Positions 1-8,219 of a DNA stretch of 64,000 nucleotides are shown piece by piece. The position numbers and the translations under genes are program-made. Within the stretch, counting starts at the first letter, position 1. Each line of letters starts with the position of its first letter. The notes under the pieces were generated by a model, which was not told where the DNA came from, did no database searches, and saw only the letters and a program-made list of their open reading frames with translations. Source of the stretch: Lagopus muta (lineage: Eukaryota > Chordata > Aves > Galliformes > Phasianidae); NCBI RefSeq assembly GCF_023343835.1, contig NC_064437.1, positions 9,699,001 to 9,763,000 of the forward strand, in the 5' to 3' direction.

Positions 1-2690
1 CAGTGTAGGCCCAAGCAGAGCACAGAAACAGCATGTTGCCCTCTAAGTTCAGAGTGCCAAATGAAAACAGGCTCTCACCAGGAGCTGGTGCCCAGCAGAG
101 AGGTGCCATCAGCACCATGTGCAGGATGCCAGGATCCCATGAATCGAGTGTGCCGCCTGCTGCTCCCCTGCCGAGACACTGCATCTCCAGAGGCTGATTT
201 GCTGCCAGCAGAGGTAACCAAGCAATGCAAACAGCCCATGCACATGCTCGGTGTCCAGCACCCAGGGCAGCATCATCATTTCTTAGCCTCCTCCAGCCGC
301 CATGCTTCCCTCTGCAGCCTCTCGCCCTGCTTTCCAGCCATACACTCGCTCCAGGCCTGCAGCAGCACAGCCATTACTCTGTCGCTGCCGAGCGCAGGGA
401 ACATCAGCCCGCCTCCCCCCGCACAGCCGCCATCCTCCCCCCAAAATGGCAGGGGAGCCTGAGCAGAAAGCAGCCGCCTGCTGAAGCATGGAGGATAACA
501 GATAGGAAATAAAGCCGTGTGTGTTCCTCCCTCCCAGTATAAACGTGCTGCTGCTTTGGCCGCTCTTCACCCCCAGCCTGGCAGAAGAGGCGATGCTGCA
601 GCCTCAAAGCAGTCTGGGCTGTCCTCCTGCTGCTTAGTGGCAGTTATCTCCTTGCAGAGAGCAGTGTGGTCCCCAGCCCAGATACAGACATGGCAGCCCT
701 GAGCTCACCCTGCTCTGTGCAAAACCCCAGGGCAGCTGCCACCGCCAGCAGTAGTGGGGCCTTGAGGTTGCACGAGCAATGGCTGATCAGCACTTGGAAA
801 GAGACTCAGAATGCAGAGTCAAGGTTGAGCTGCGAGGATGGACCCTGTTCTTCACTTCTTAGCTCTTCTCACTGCCCCAGGAACCAGCTCATAAGCACTT
901 AGAGAGGCTCCCAGTTCCTGTGCCACCCTTGCACTGCAGGTCACTGATGACCAGAAGCTCTGTGATAGTGAAGCACAACACAGCAGAGCGGTGGAAAGCA
1001 CAGTGTGCCTCTGTTTGCCCAACATCATGGCACAGGAAGGAGCAAAGTGTTCAATCAGGGTTGGTTCTGAGGGGAACCTACTGTCTGCAGCAAAGATCTG
1101 CTTTCACAGCCAACAATATGACTCCTTTCTTCCTTCAATTTTACAGGAACGTTCCCCCTTCAGCCCCTAACATCCTCACAGGCACTGCTGCCCCATCAGC
1201 CTCAGCATCTCCCAGGGGCAGCCACCAGAGCCATCCCTGGGCACAGGGGCCATGTCACCTTCTGCCTATGGCAGGATGCCACGCACCATAGGGACCTGGA
1301 GATGCTCTGACTTCTGCCATGGGAGCTCACCCACCCCTCACCCTGCTCCCACCCCAGTGCTCACAGCGCCTGACTCAGCACCGAGCCAAACCCTGACTTT
1401 AATCACTATTCAGTGTTATTAATAGAGCCGTGCACAAAATCTGAGAGGCAGAGAAGCCCAGGCCGGCAGAACATCATTTATTTGTCAGTACCAACTCTGA
1501 CAACGCGGCTCTGCCCACCACCCTCCCACCAGCCCAGCCCCCAGCAAGAGCCCAATTCTGCCCTATTTGTACAAGAACTCCCCACCTGAAATGACACAGG
1601 GAGGGCTCCTTGGCGCTCGGCCTCTGGGTTCCTACTGCTCCCACCCTGCATTTTTCTCTCTCCATCCCCACGACCAACAGCTGCATCTCCTGCAGATGTC
1701 AAGGCGATGGCAAAGCTGAGGCTGTGAGGGCTCAGGGAGGGGGATGGGAGCAGAGCATCCTAGAGGGCATATCTGCCCGCTTCCATGCCTCGCTGCCCCC
1801 CGGCACTGCCCACCCTCCCGTGCCAGTGCAGACAAAGGCGCAGTCAGTGCCTGCTGAAGCAGAGGGAGGTTGGAGGCAAAACGATCCTGCAGCCCTGCCT
1901 GCACACGGATTAAGCCACAGAACGTAGCATTATTGTGGCGTTTTGCACACAGGGGCTAATGCTTGGGGCTGAGCTCTGTGTTGCTAGCAGGGGGATGCGG
2001 GCTGTGACACCTGCAGCCACAAAGGCAGACGGCACCCGGCACCGGTGTGACACATCCCCAGGCCAGCAGTGATGGGGCCAGCCCCTGTGATGCTCCCACC
2101 GCCGTGCCGCGGGCAGCGTTTTGGCAGGAAGCTCCGTTCCCATGAAGGCAAAACGAGGGCTCCGGGATTGCCTCGCGCTGCCCGGGAACCCGCAGAGGGT
2201 CGAGACTCTGGGCGCCCATAAAGCTGGGGAGCTGCGGGGGGCTGCGCTCCTCACTGCGCGCCCTTCACCGCTACGCCCTCAGCCTCCATCACTCCCAGCA
2301 TCGCCCATGGGAAGCCTTTCCTCCCCGGGCGCCCTGCTCGGTCCCCAGACAGATTCGGGTTCCCAGCAGCCTTCCGCATCCCCAGTCTCAGCGGCCCCGG
2401 TCTCTCTGGGAGCAGCGCAGCCGCAGCGGGGCCGCACGGAGCGGGGTTCGGATGGCACCACCGCGCCTCGCACCCTCCGAGAGTTCTCCCCCACCAACCC
2501 GCGCTCCAGCCCCAAAGGATGCTCGGCACAGCCCTGCCTCCCGCTCCCATTTCTGCCTCATCATCTCCCTCCCTCGGGCAGCGGGCACGGCGCGCACCGC
2601 CCCGCCGCGGCCACACCGCGGCGGGAGACCGACATCGGTGACAGCGTCACGGCGCCGCGCCCGATCCGCCGCCCCCAGCCCCGCGCTCAC
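1..2690 (-). other. IPO13 intron 1 (partial)
   Basis: No recognisable coding exon lies in this stretch on either strand. It is GC-rich, and the open frames seen are short, overlapping and low in complexity. A perfect inverted repeat (GTGAC-AGC-GTCAC, 2638-2650) lies just inside the intron. It is assigned to IPO13 intron 1 because the exon 1 donor is at 2690 and exon 2 is absent. Confidence 0.65.
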
Positions 2691-2762
2691 CTTTTCCACG
2701 TTCTCCACGGTGAAGTCGAGGCCCTGCGGCGGCGGCGGCGGCGCCTCCGCCCTCCGCTCCAT
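2691..2762 (-). CDS. IPO13: IPO13 (importin-13), first coding exon, partial gene
   Basis: Importin-13 is a karyopherin-beta transport receptor that moves cargo in both directions through the nuclear pore under Ran-GTP control. The exon encodes 24 residues, beginning MERR and ending LDFTVENVEK. The end matches the known N-terminus of vertebrate importin-13, where the first HEAT repeat begins. The ATG is at 2762-2760. The exon ends in AAG followed by a GTGAGC donor at 2690, in phase 0. Between MERR and LDFTV lies a short proline run (PPPPP) coded by a CCG-type trinucleotide repeat; this stretch is variable between species. Exon 2 (which should begin near an LHQLYYDP-like sequence) is not in 1-2690, so the remainder lies to the left of the window. 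Identity rests on a short peptide, but also on its place beside ARTN and ST3GAL3, as in human. Confidence 0.88.
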
Positions 2763-2940
2763 GGCTGCGGCAGCGGGCGCAGGGCAGCAGCGCTCCCCGC
2801 CTCCCTCCGTCCGTCCGTCCGCCCGTCCCGCCGCTCCGCCCCGCCCCGCAGCCCGCCCCGCCGCACCGCACGCCGGGAGCGGTAGTCCCGGCCCCGCGCT
2901 CCGCCCCGCCGCGGGATACGCGCAGCCCGGCAATGCGGGG
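2763..2940 (-). promoter_or_regulatory. IPO13: IPO13 CpG-island promoter / 5' UTR
   Basis: A very GC-rich, CpG-dense, TATA-less stretch lies immediately upstream of the IPO13 start codon. It contains repeated GC boxes (CCCCGCCC-type, about 2836-2860) and a short GTCC tetranucleotide run at about 2807-2825. This is typical of housekeeping promoters. The transcription start is not visible and is inferred to lie at about 2800-2890. Confidence 0.65.
2862..2886 (-). promoter_or_regulatory. ZNF143/Staf-like binding site in IPO13 promoter
   Basis: Read on the minus strand the site runs ACTAC, three bases, then TCCCGGCGTGC and a TGCG end. By eye it matches the long ZNF143 (SBS) consensus, which includes ACTACAATTCCCAGCATGC, at about 18 of 25 positions. 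It sits about 100 bp upstream of the IPO13 ATG, where such sites usually occur. Binding is inferred, not shown. Confidence 0.5.
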
Positions 2941-2960
2941 TCGGCCGTGCGGCCCATCGC

Positions 2961-2966
2961 TTTATT
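2961..2966 (-). terminator. ARTN polyadenylation signal AATAAA
   Basis: A canonical AATAAA on the minus strand (TTTATT on plus) is the first such signal after the ARTN stop in the sense direction. Cleavage is expected about 10-30 bases further on, at about 2935-2950. That lies about 180 bp upstream of the IPO13 ATG. Confidence 0.65.
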
Positions 2967-3159
2967 GCTACAGGAAAAGGCGGCTGTACAAAAATAGAGT
3001 TTATCCTCCCGTTTTTTTGTTTTTGTTTTTGTTTTTTTTAAAACAAATAATAGAAAAACCAAACCAAAACAAAAAACGCTGCGGGCACGAGGAGCCCAAG
3101 GCCGGGGCTTCGCATCAGCGCTGGGGTTGCATTACACCCGGCCCCGCGGGCCCAAAGTC

Positions 3160-3214
3160 ATAAATAGGAGCTGCCGCTCGAGAACAATAAATAAATAACT
3201 TAGAGCAATAAATA
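3160..3214 (-). promoter_or_regulatory. AU-rich element (ARE) in ARTN 3' UTR
   Basis: Read as mRNA, this stretch has AUUUA pentamers in the contexts UAUUUAUU (about 3206-3214), UUAUUUAUUUAUUG (about 3185-3199, two overlapping UUAUUUAUU nonamers) and UAUUUAUG (about 3160-3167). This is the class of element bound by TTP/AUF1/HuR, which makes growth-factor and cytokine mRNAs short-lived. The motif is seen directly. Its function in this gene is inferred. Confidence 0.6.
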
Positions 3215-3619
3215 GTTGAGTGCCGCAGCGCCGCGGGGACCCTTGGAGCCGGGCAGGGACCCAGGGCTGGGGTTGGGTGTTGCCCCATGCTGCTGCATGT
3301 TGGCCCATGTTCTCAGGGAGAGCCCCCCTGGGTGCCCCCTCCTGCCCTATTCCTGTCCCCTCCGATGCTCGCGGGGATGTGGGAGCAGCAGTTCGGCACA
3401 GGGATGCTCCATCCCCTCCATCTCTCCCAGGTTGGGGTGCACCCCCTGGCTCTCTGCTTGGCACTGAGCGGAGGAGCTCGGTTGCAGAACCGCTCCTCCT
3501 TAACAGCCACATCACCTCGGTCCCTCGTGGCCATATCACATCGGGACCACCGTTCTGCCTCCCTCCAGGCTGGGGATCAGCAGCGTGCGTCGAGCCGAGG
3601 CCGAGCTGGCAGCTCCCCA

Positions 3620-4056
3620 TCAACCGATGCAGCTGCACTCGGCCGCCGAGAGCTTCTCCACCGTCTGCCACGTGTTCTGCACATCCATGAAGGACACGGC
3701 CTCGTAGCGCGTGGGCCGGCAGCAGGGGTGGCTGAGCACGCGCTCCTGCGGCCCCGGCACAATGAGCTGCTGCCGCAGCAGGCTGCCCAGCGTCAGGTCG
3801 TAGTTGCTGCGCGCCCGGTGGCACGACCCACTGCAGTACTTGAAGAGCACGATCTCGTCCGAGTTGAAGCCCAGCCCCAGGTCGCGCACCTTCACCATCA
3901 GGTTGCGGATGTGGCAGTTGCGCCCGCGGGCGCCACGCGAAGGTTTCCTCTGTCCCTTCTTGGCTTTGCCGGTGCCTGGTGGCGAGCGCTCAGCACGAAG
4001 CAACAGGTCCTCTGCCAGCTCCACGCCACCTGGGGCTCCTGTCGTCACGTTGTCAC
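3620..4056 (-). other. ARTN: ARTN exon coding pro-region end and mature cystine-knot domain
   Basis: The acceptor CTGCAG ends at 4057. The two bases GT complete the glycine codon opened in the previous exon. The exon codes for residues 82-226, including both processing sites and the whole mature ligand, and ends with CSCIG and TGA at 3622-3620. Placing the entire mature domain in one last exon is typical of the GDNF ligand family. Confidence 0.9.
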
Positions 4057-4552
4057 CTGCAGGCCAGCAGGACAGCACTGTCAGCTCCTGCACTCCCAGC
4101 ACAACTGAGCCTCCCATCCCCTCCAGTGACCGCCTGTGCTCAGGCCACCGTGCCCAGGATGGACATGCTACCGTGCCCAAGCCCCGCAGTGGCTGTCCCC
4201 AACACGCACCGTGCGGCTGTCTCCAGGCGAGTGGTACCTCCACGCCGTCCTCCACGCTGGCAGTGGCCGTGCCCCGTGGTGTGGGGGCTGCATCCAACGT
4301 CTTGTTGCAGTGCGGGGTTCGCACGGTGCCTGCCGCCAGCCCGGCCAGCAGTGACAGGATGGCGAGGACCCCCCAGAGCATCCCCTCCTGCAATACAGCA
4401 GAGCGTGGTGGGGTGAGTGCCGGCCTCAAGGATGGAGACAGGAGCGGGGAGTCCCGACCACCATGGGCAGCCAGGCGTGGGCTCACCTTGGGCTGTGGAT
4501 GTGTGCTGGGTCCTGCAGGTCTTGGCTTTGGTGGTCCTGCTTGCTGCTCCAT
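3620..4552 (-). CDS. ARTN: ARTN (artemin), GDNF-family neurotrophic factor, complete, 3 coding exons
   Basis: Artemin is a secreted cystine-knot growth factor that signals through GFRalpha3 and RET, supporting sensory and sympathetic neurons. Coding exons: 4552-4487 (66 nt), 4387-4210 (178 nt), 4056-3620 (437 nt including TGA). All junctions are GT-AG and in frame, giving 226 residues (human 220). Residues 1-22 form a proline-rich leader, 25-42 a hydrophobic signal core (LWGVLAILSLLAGLAAG), and 43-105 the pro-region with glycosylation sequons at N50 and N84. RAER (102-105) is the likely furin site, with a second at RGAR (122-125). The mature part starts with a basic stretch (KAKKGQRKPSR), probably heparin-binding. 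All seven family cysteines are present (129, 156, 160, 193, 194, 222, 224). CCRPTRYEAVSFMDV is diagnostic of artemin over GDNF, neurturin and persephin. The frame also stays open through both introns, so intron retention would not truncate it. Confidence 0.93.
   Translation of the reverse strand: MEQQAGPPKPRPAGPSTHPQPKVSPRLAAHGGRDSPLLSPSLRPALTPPRSAVLQEGMLWGVLAILSLLAGLAAGTVRTPHCNKTLDAAPTPRGTATASVEDGVEVPLAWRQPHGACWGQPLRGLGTVACPSWARWPEHRRSLEGMGGSVVLGVQELTVLSCWPAGDNVTTGAPGGVELAEDLLLRAERSPPGTGKAKKGQRKPSRGARGRNCHIRNLMVKVRDLGLGFNSDEIVLFKYCSGSCHRARSNYDLTLGSLLRQQLIVPGPQERVLSHPCCRPTRYEAVSFMDVQNTWQTVEKLSAAECSCIG
4210..4387 (-). other. ARTN: ARTN signal-peptide / pro-region exon
   Basis: The acceptor is TTGCAG just above 4387. 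The exon begins GAG GGG ATG, so an internal methionine (residue 25) directly precedes the hydrophobic core and could itself start a conventional signal peptide. The donor is CACG|GTGCGT at 4209, phase 1. A competing GAG|GTACCA site inside the exon (about 4234) would break the frame with the next exon, so it was not chosen. Confidence 0.8.
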
Positions 4553-4557
4553 GCTGG
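4487..4557 (-). other. ARTN: ARTN exon carrying start codon (exon structure)
   Basis: A plausible acceptor (TTTGCTTGCAG) ends at 4558, so the exon would start at 4557, five bases before the ATG at 4552. It ends in AAG with a GTGAGC donor at 4486. This start gives a long polar leader before the hydrophobic core, as in human artemin, whose signal sequence is also preceded by a long N-terminal stretch. A TTG four codons upstream extends the open frame but is not a credible start. Confidence 0.6.
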
Positions 4558-7035
4558 CTGCAAGCAAAGTGTGTCAGTGTCAGTGCAGTGGGAATGGAGT
4601 GGACACTGGTACACCCACCCCTGCCCACCCAGATACTGGTGGCATCCCAGAGAGGCCATTGAGCTGGCCCAGCAGCTGGCACACCTTTGTTCTACCAAGC
4701 GTGCCATCCCTTCCCTCATCTCCCAGTGCCCCATGGCTACACACCCACATCCCCTGTGCATCTCTCCTCAGGGATGCTGGCAGAAGGGCCTTTGCCCAGT
4801 ACCTCTCCCTGGGAGGATGCAGACTGGCTCCTCACATGAGCAGCCCAGGATGCCAGGCTGTGCTGTAAGGCAGTGGCTGGGAGCGCCATAGAGGGGGGGC
4901 CCTTTTCCCAGGGCTCTTCCCTGGGAATGTTTTTCTTCCTGGCAGTGGGAGCTTGACCCTGGGAGCTCCAAATCCATTAGCACAGAGTCCCCTGGTACCA
5001 GAGCCACCCCCAAGCCCCATGCTGCCTTCTTGCCATGCTGTCTGGAAGCTGAGGCACACAGCCCCAAGCAGTGCAGCTGAAGGGTGAGATGATTGGGTCC
5101 CCTGGGGACACAGCACTTCAGCACACTGCTCTCTCCAAGGCCATTTCAGCCCTGTGCTCCCACCCACTGCCTGCTGACCCCACTACACAAGGACAGGGCT
5201 GTCCCCTTGAAGCTCGTTGGCATCCTGCAACAAGGACTTCCCCTTGGCTTTCTCCCCGGTGTTCTGTGGTGGAGAAGCATTGGGATGGGACATGCTGCAG
5301 AGAGCGTTGCTGGCCTAAGGATGGGTAGAAGCAGCCAGGGCGCTACCGGGGTGGGGAGACAAACTCCCCTAGCCCTTGAGGAGATGCTCATCAGGCTCCA
5401 GGCCCCGTTGCTGCATGGGTGGCACTGAGCCGTGCCATGCTGAGGGGCTGCCATGGGCACTGCCAGGCCTCCAACCCACTCTGGGGTCCGAGCACCGGGC
5501 AGGGCTGGCAGCAGGCCCCTGCCGTAGCCGCAGCCTGGCCAAGCACGACCCACGCAGAACATTGCTCCCATGGCGGCCCGTGGCCCCTTGCCAGCCACTG
5601 CTGCCAGGTCATGGTTTTCCCAGGCCGGCGCCCCCAGAGGGGCCATGCGAGGGTCCCGTGGCCCCGTCGGGAGGAACCTGGGCCCCCGTCCCTGTCCTGC
5701 CGCCCCGCCGCGGCCCCTCGGCCCCAGCAGCACATCGGCACGGGACGGGGGCCCTCGCAGGCGGCGGGCCCGGAGCCAGGCGGTGACACAGCCTTGGGGC
5801 CCACGGTGCGGGGCTGCCGTCCCTTCGGCCCCGGCCCGGCCCGGGCACCGCCTGCCCCGTCGGGAGCGGAGCACCGCCGGAGATGTAAAGCGCTCTGCCG
5901 CCCCGGTCCGAGCGGGAGCATCTGCCCCAGGAGAGGGAACGGGCGTGCGGCGGAGCCGGGCTGCAGTTCAGGCTTCTGCCATCCGGCGGCAGCACGGCCC
6001 CGAAATCCGCCGAACGGAGCGGGAGAGAGAAGGTCGCTCCCCTCGGCGGCCCGCGTTGGCTCCGCACTCTGGTGAGGAGCGCGGGCACGGCTCAGCCGGG
6101 CTCCTGGGCAGCGCAAAAGGATGGCAGCCCCGCAGCCCCGGCTGTCTGACGGCGGACTGGGTGGGAGCTGCCCCCGGCACGGCTGGAAGAGCCCCGGCCG
6201 CTAATGGGTTCCGCAGCTCTTCCCAGGTCGGGATCAGAGCGATCCAAGCGAGGATGCACACTCGTTCGGTTCACGTTGTCCCCTCCAACACGCATCCCAC
6301 CCCCGGGGCTGCGCACCTCTCGCCACCCACGCCGGGGAGCCCCAGCGCCGGGAGCGCGCGTACCGGCATCCCGGGGGCCGTGCATAACGCCGGGTCTCCT
6401 AGTAGTGCTCTAAGACCTCCTCGGGCACCTGAGGGCACCACCTCACTGTCCAGAGCAGGACTTACAAGGGGTCGTCCACAGGTGACGCGCGGCTGGCACC
6501 TGTCCGCAGATCCGGAGGAGACAGGGGCCGGACACGTGGGACCACGAGCCCCGTGGAAGCGGACCCTCCGACCCTCCGACCCGCGGGCAGCGCCGGGCCC
6601 CGCGTCCCCGTGCTCCCACCGGCACTACGGGACGCGCGGTCACAGCGGGAGCTGCTCCACTCCGTGACCGCACGCCGGAACCGGCTGACCCCGGGTTGCC
6701 CGATGTGCCCAGCGGGCTGAGACCGGCCCCGTGTCCCGGCCACTCGCAGAGGGGTCCCGGCCTCTCCCCGGCCCGGGCACGGAGCCCCGTTCCCCTCCGC
6801 GGCTCCCGAGCGCCTCTTGCCGCGGGGCCGGGGATCGGTCAGCCGCGGGAGCCGTCCGGCCGGGACCTGTCCGGAGGTCCGGGCCCCTCTCGCCTCTCCG
6901 CGGGTTTTACCGGTCGGGGCGGGCGGCGGAGCGGCTCCCCCCCACCCCCACCCTCCCTCCGCCCCGGTGTTCCCGCAGCGCCGCTGCCGGCAGGCTGGGA
7001 CGGACGCTGCCGCCCGCCCCCCGGCCCGCACTCAC
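4558..7035 (-). other. ARTN 5' intron / upstream region
   Basis: This is GC-rich sequence between the ATG exon and the candidate upstream exon. No recognised coding exon or CR1 element was seen. The long open frames here (for example plus 5570-6667) are alanine/arginine/proline-rich by-products of high GC, with no family resemblance. From about 5.6 kb the sequence becomes part of the CpG island. Confidence 0.5.
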
Positions 7036-7056
7036 CGTGCCCGCGGCGGGGACCAT
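7036..7056 (-). CDS. ARTN: Candidate alternative first coding exon of ARTN
   Basis: Within the CpG island an ATG in good Kozak context (G at -3 and +4) starts seven codons (MVPAAGT) and is followed at once by a near-perfect donor, GTGAGT at 7035-7030. The donor is phase 0. Joined to the phase 0 acceptor at 4387 it stays in frame: MVPAAGT-EGMLWGVLAILS, a compact, normal-looking signal peptide. The predicted isoform would have 211 residues. Human ARTN also has isoforms that differ only at the N-terminus. This is inference from splice signals and frame, with no transcript evidence. An out-of-frame ATG lies slightly upstream (7083), so the true start of transcription matters. Confidence 0.4.
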
Positions 7057-7126
7057 CCCCCGGGCCGCCGCCGCCCCGCATCGCCTCCGCTCCCCGCCGC
7101 CCCCCGCCGCCCGCCGCCGCCGCGCC

Positions 7127-7147
7127 GGGGCGGGGCGCGGGCGGGGG
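7127..7147 (+). other. G-quadruplex-type motif
   Basis: Four G runs (4, 4, 3 and 5 Gs) are separated by 1, 3 and 1 bases on the plus strand. This fits the canonical G4 pattern with very short loops. It sits about 70 bp upstream (in the minus direction) of the candidate ARTN alternative start codon. The adjacent 7088-7126 CCG-rich stretch is G-rich on the other strand. Confidence 0.6.
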
Positions 7148-7362
7148 CCGGCGCTGCCCCGCCGACACCGGCACCGACTCCCGCCGCCGCTCGCCGTGTC
7201 GCTCCCGCTGCGCCTCGGAGATCGCGACGCGGGTCCCGCTGCGCTTCGCGGTGCGGTGCCGGGCCCGGCGGGCGGGCGCGCAGTGCGGGGTAGCGGCGGC
7301 TCCATCCCTCTCCCGCCGCAGCAGCCGGTGTCAAATTCCAGCGGCCGTCACCTGACCGGCGG

Positions 7363-7524
7363 GGCGGGCACCGGCGCCGCGCCCCGACCGGCACCGGGAC
7401 CCCGACCCGCGCCGGACGAGACCCCGCCGGTAGCAGGAGTCGCACCCCGCATCGGTACCGGGATCCGCACCAGCTCCCGAGCTGGGAGGGAGACTCGCAC
7501 CGCCGGCGCCGGCACCGGGACCCG
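7363..7524. repeat. Degenerate GC-rich minisatellite-like repeat
   Basis: A core close to CGGCACCGGGACCCG recurs at about 7389, 7453 and 7510 (spacings about 64 and 57 bp), with a partial copy at 7363. The copies are diverged and few, so this may simply reflect CpG-island composition. Confidence 0.35.
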
Positions 7525-8219
7525 CTGGGATCACCGGGCAGACGGACCCCCCCAGGACGGGCCGCCGGACGGACGCCTCGACAGCGCGTTGCCAGCTGCA
7601 CGGACGCACGGACAGCCCTGGACAGAACTCAGCCCTTCCCCTGGCGCTGCGGGAGGTGGGGACCGAGCCCCGCGCGTGGGGTGGCCGCAGCCCCACGGCG
7701 TCGGGGGGAGCCCCGCGGATCCCCCTCACTCAGCAGCCCCGCGGGGGCCCCTCGCACTCGGGGACCCCTCGGAACGGGCGGCCCGTCGGTTCGGGGGGAG
7801 GCAAGCGGGGACCGTCCCTACGGCGCGTCCCACGCACCCGAGCCACCTCGGGCCACCGTGTGCCTCGCGTGCGCGTCCGGAGGAGGAGTCCGCCCGCCTG
7901 CGGGCCCTTACCTCCGCCCGCTCCCTGCCTCCCTCCGCCGGGGCCGCCGCAGGCCCGGGGGACATGGGGGCCGGCTGGCGAGCCGAGCCGAGCCCGTGCG
8001 AGTCCTTACGTCACCGCCCAGGGCCCTCCACGTCCATCCCGGGGCTCTCGAGTGCTCCTTGCGAACGTGCCAAATCCCAGGGCCGCCTCCGCTCGGCCCC
8101 GCTTCGCACGTGCTCCCCGGGCCGGAGCGGGCCGATGGGAGGCAGCCCGGCCCCGGCCTCGTCTGCTCGGATTATCCCGCGCGGGGATGACAGCTCCGCT
8201 CCCTTCTGCGGCATCACCT

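Larger units (their letters stand above)
2945..3619 (-). other. ARTN: ARTN 3' UTR
   Basis: This is the stretch between the ARTN stop and its poly(A) signal, about 675 nt. It contains AU-rich elements near the 5' part of the A/T-rich zone and a U-rich/A-rich pair of tracts close to the end. No other open frame in it is credible. Confidence 0.65.
5560..8200. promoter_or_regulatory. Large CpG island, likely ARTN promoter region
   Basis: About 2.6 kb of extremely GC-rich, CpG-dense sequence peaks at about 6.7-7.6 kb. It has GC boxes, CCG-repeat stretches (7088-7126), a G-quadruplex-type run (7127-7147) and a strong minus-strand splice donor (7035). It lies 1-3.5 kb upstream of ARTN coding sequence and over 4 kb beyond the ST3GAL3 stop, so ARTN is the natural target. 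A divergent non-coding transcript cannot be excluded. Confidence 0.6.

Noticed and set aside
1-2690. Further IPO13 exons to the left of exon 1
   Set aside because: No frame resembling the conserved start of IPO13 exon 2 was found on the minus strand, so this is taken as intron.
3186-3214. Tandem AATAAA-like signals on the plus strand (AATAAATAAATAA)
   Set aside because: There is no plus-strand gene here. The same bases read on minus are AUUUA elements in the ARTN 3' UTR, which is the better explanation.
3620-4567. Single 315-codon ARTN frame as an intronless gene
   Set aside because: The frame reads through two introns with good GT-AG borders. Splicing gives 226 residues, close to human artemin, and removes segments with no family similarity. 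The apparent first codon at 4567 is TTG, not ATG.
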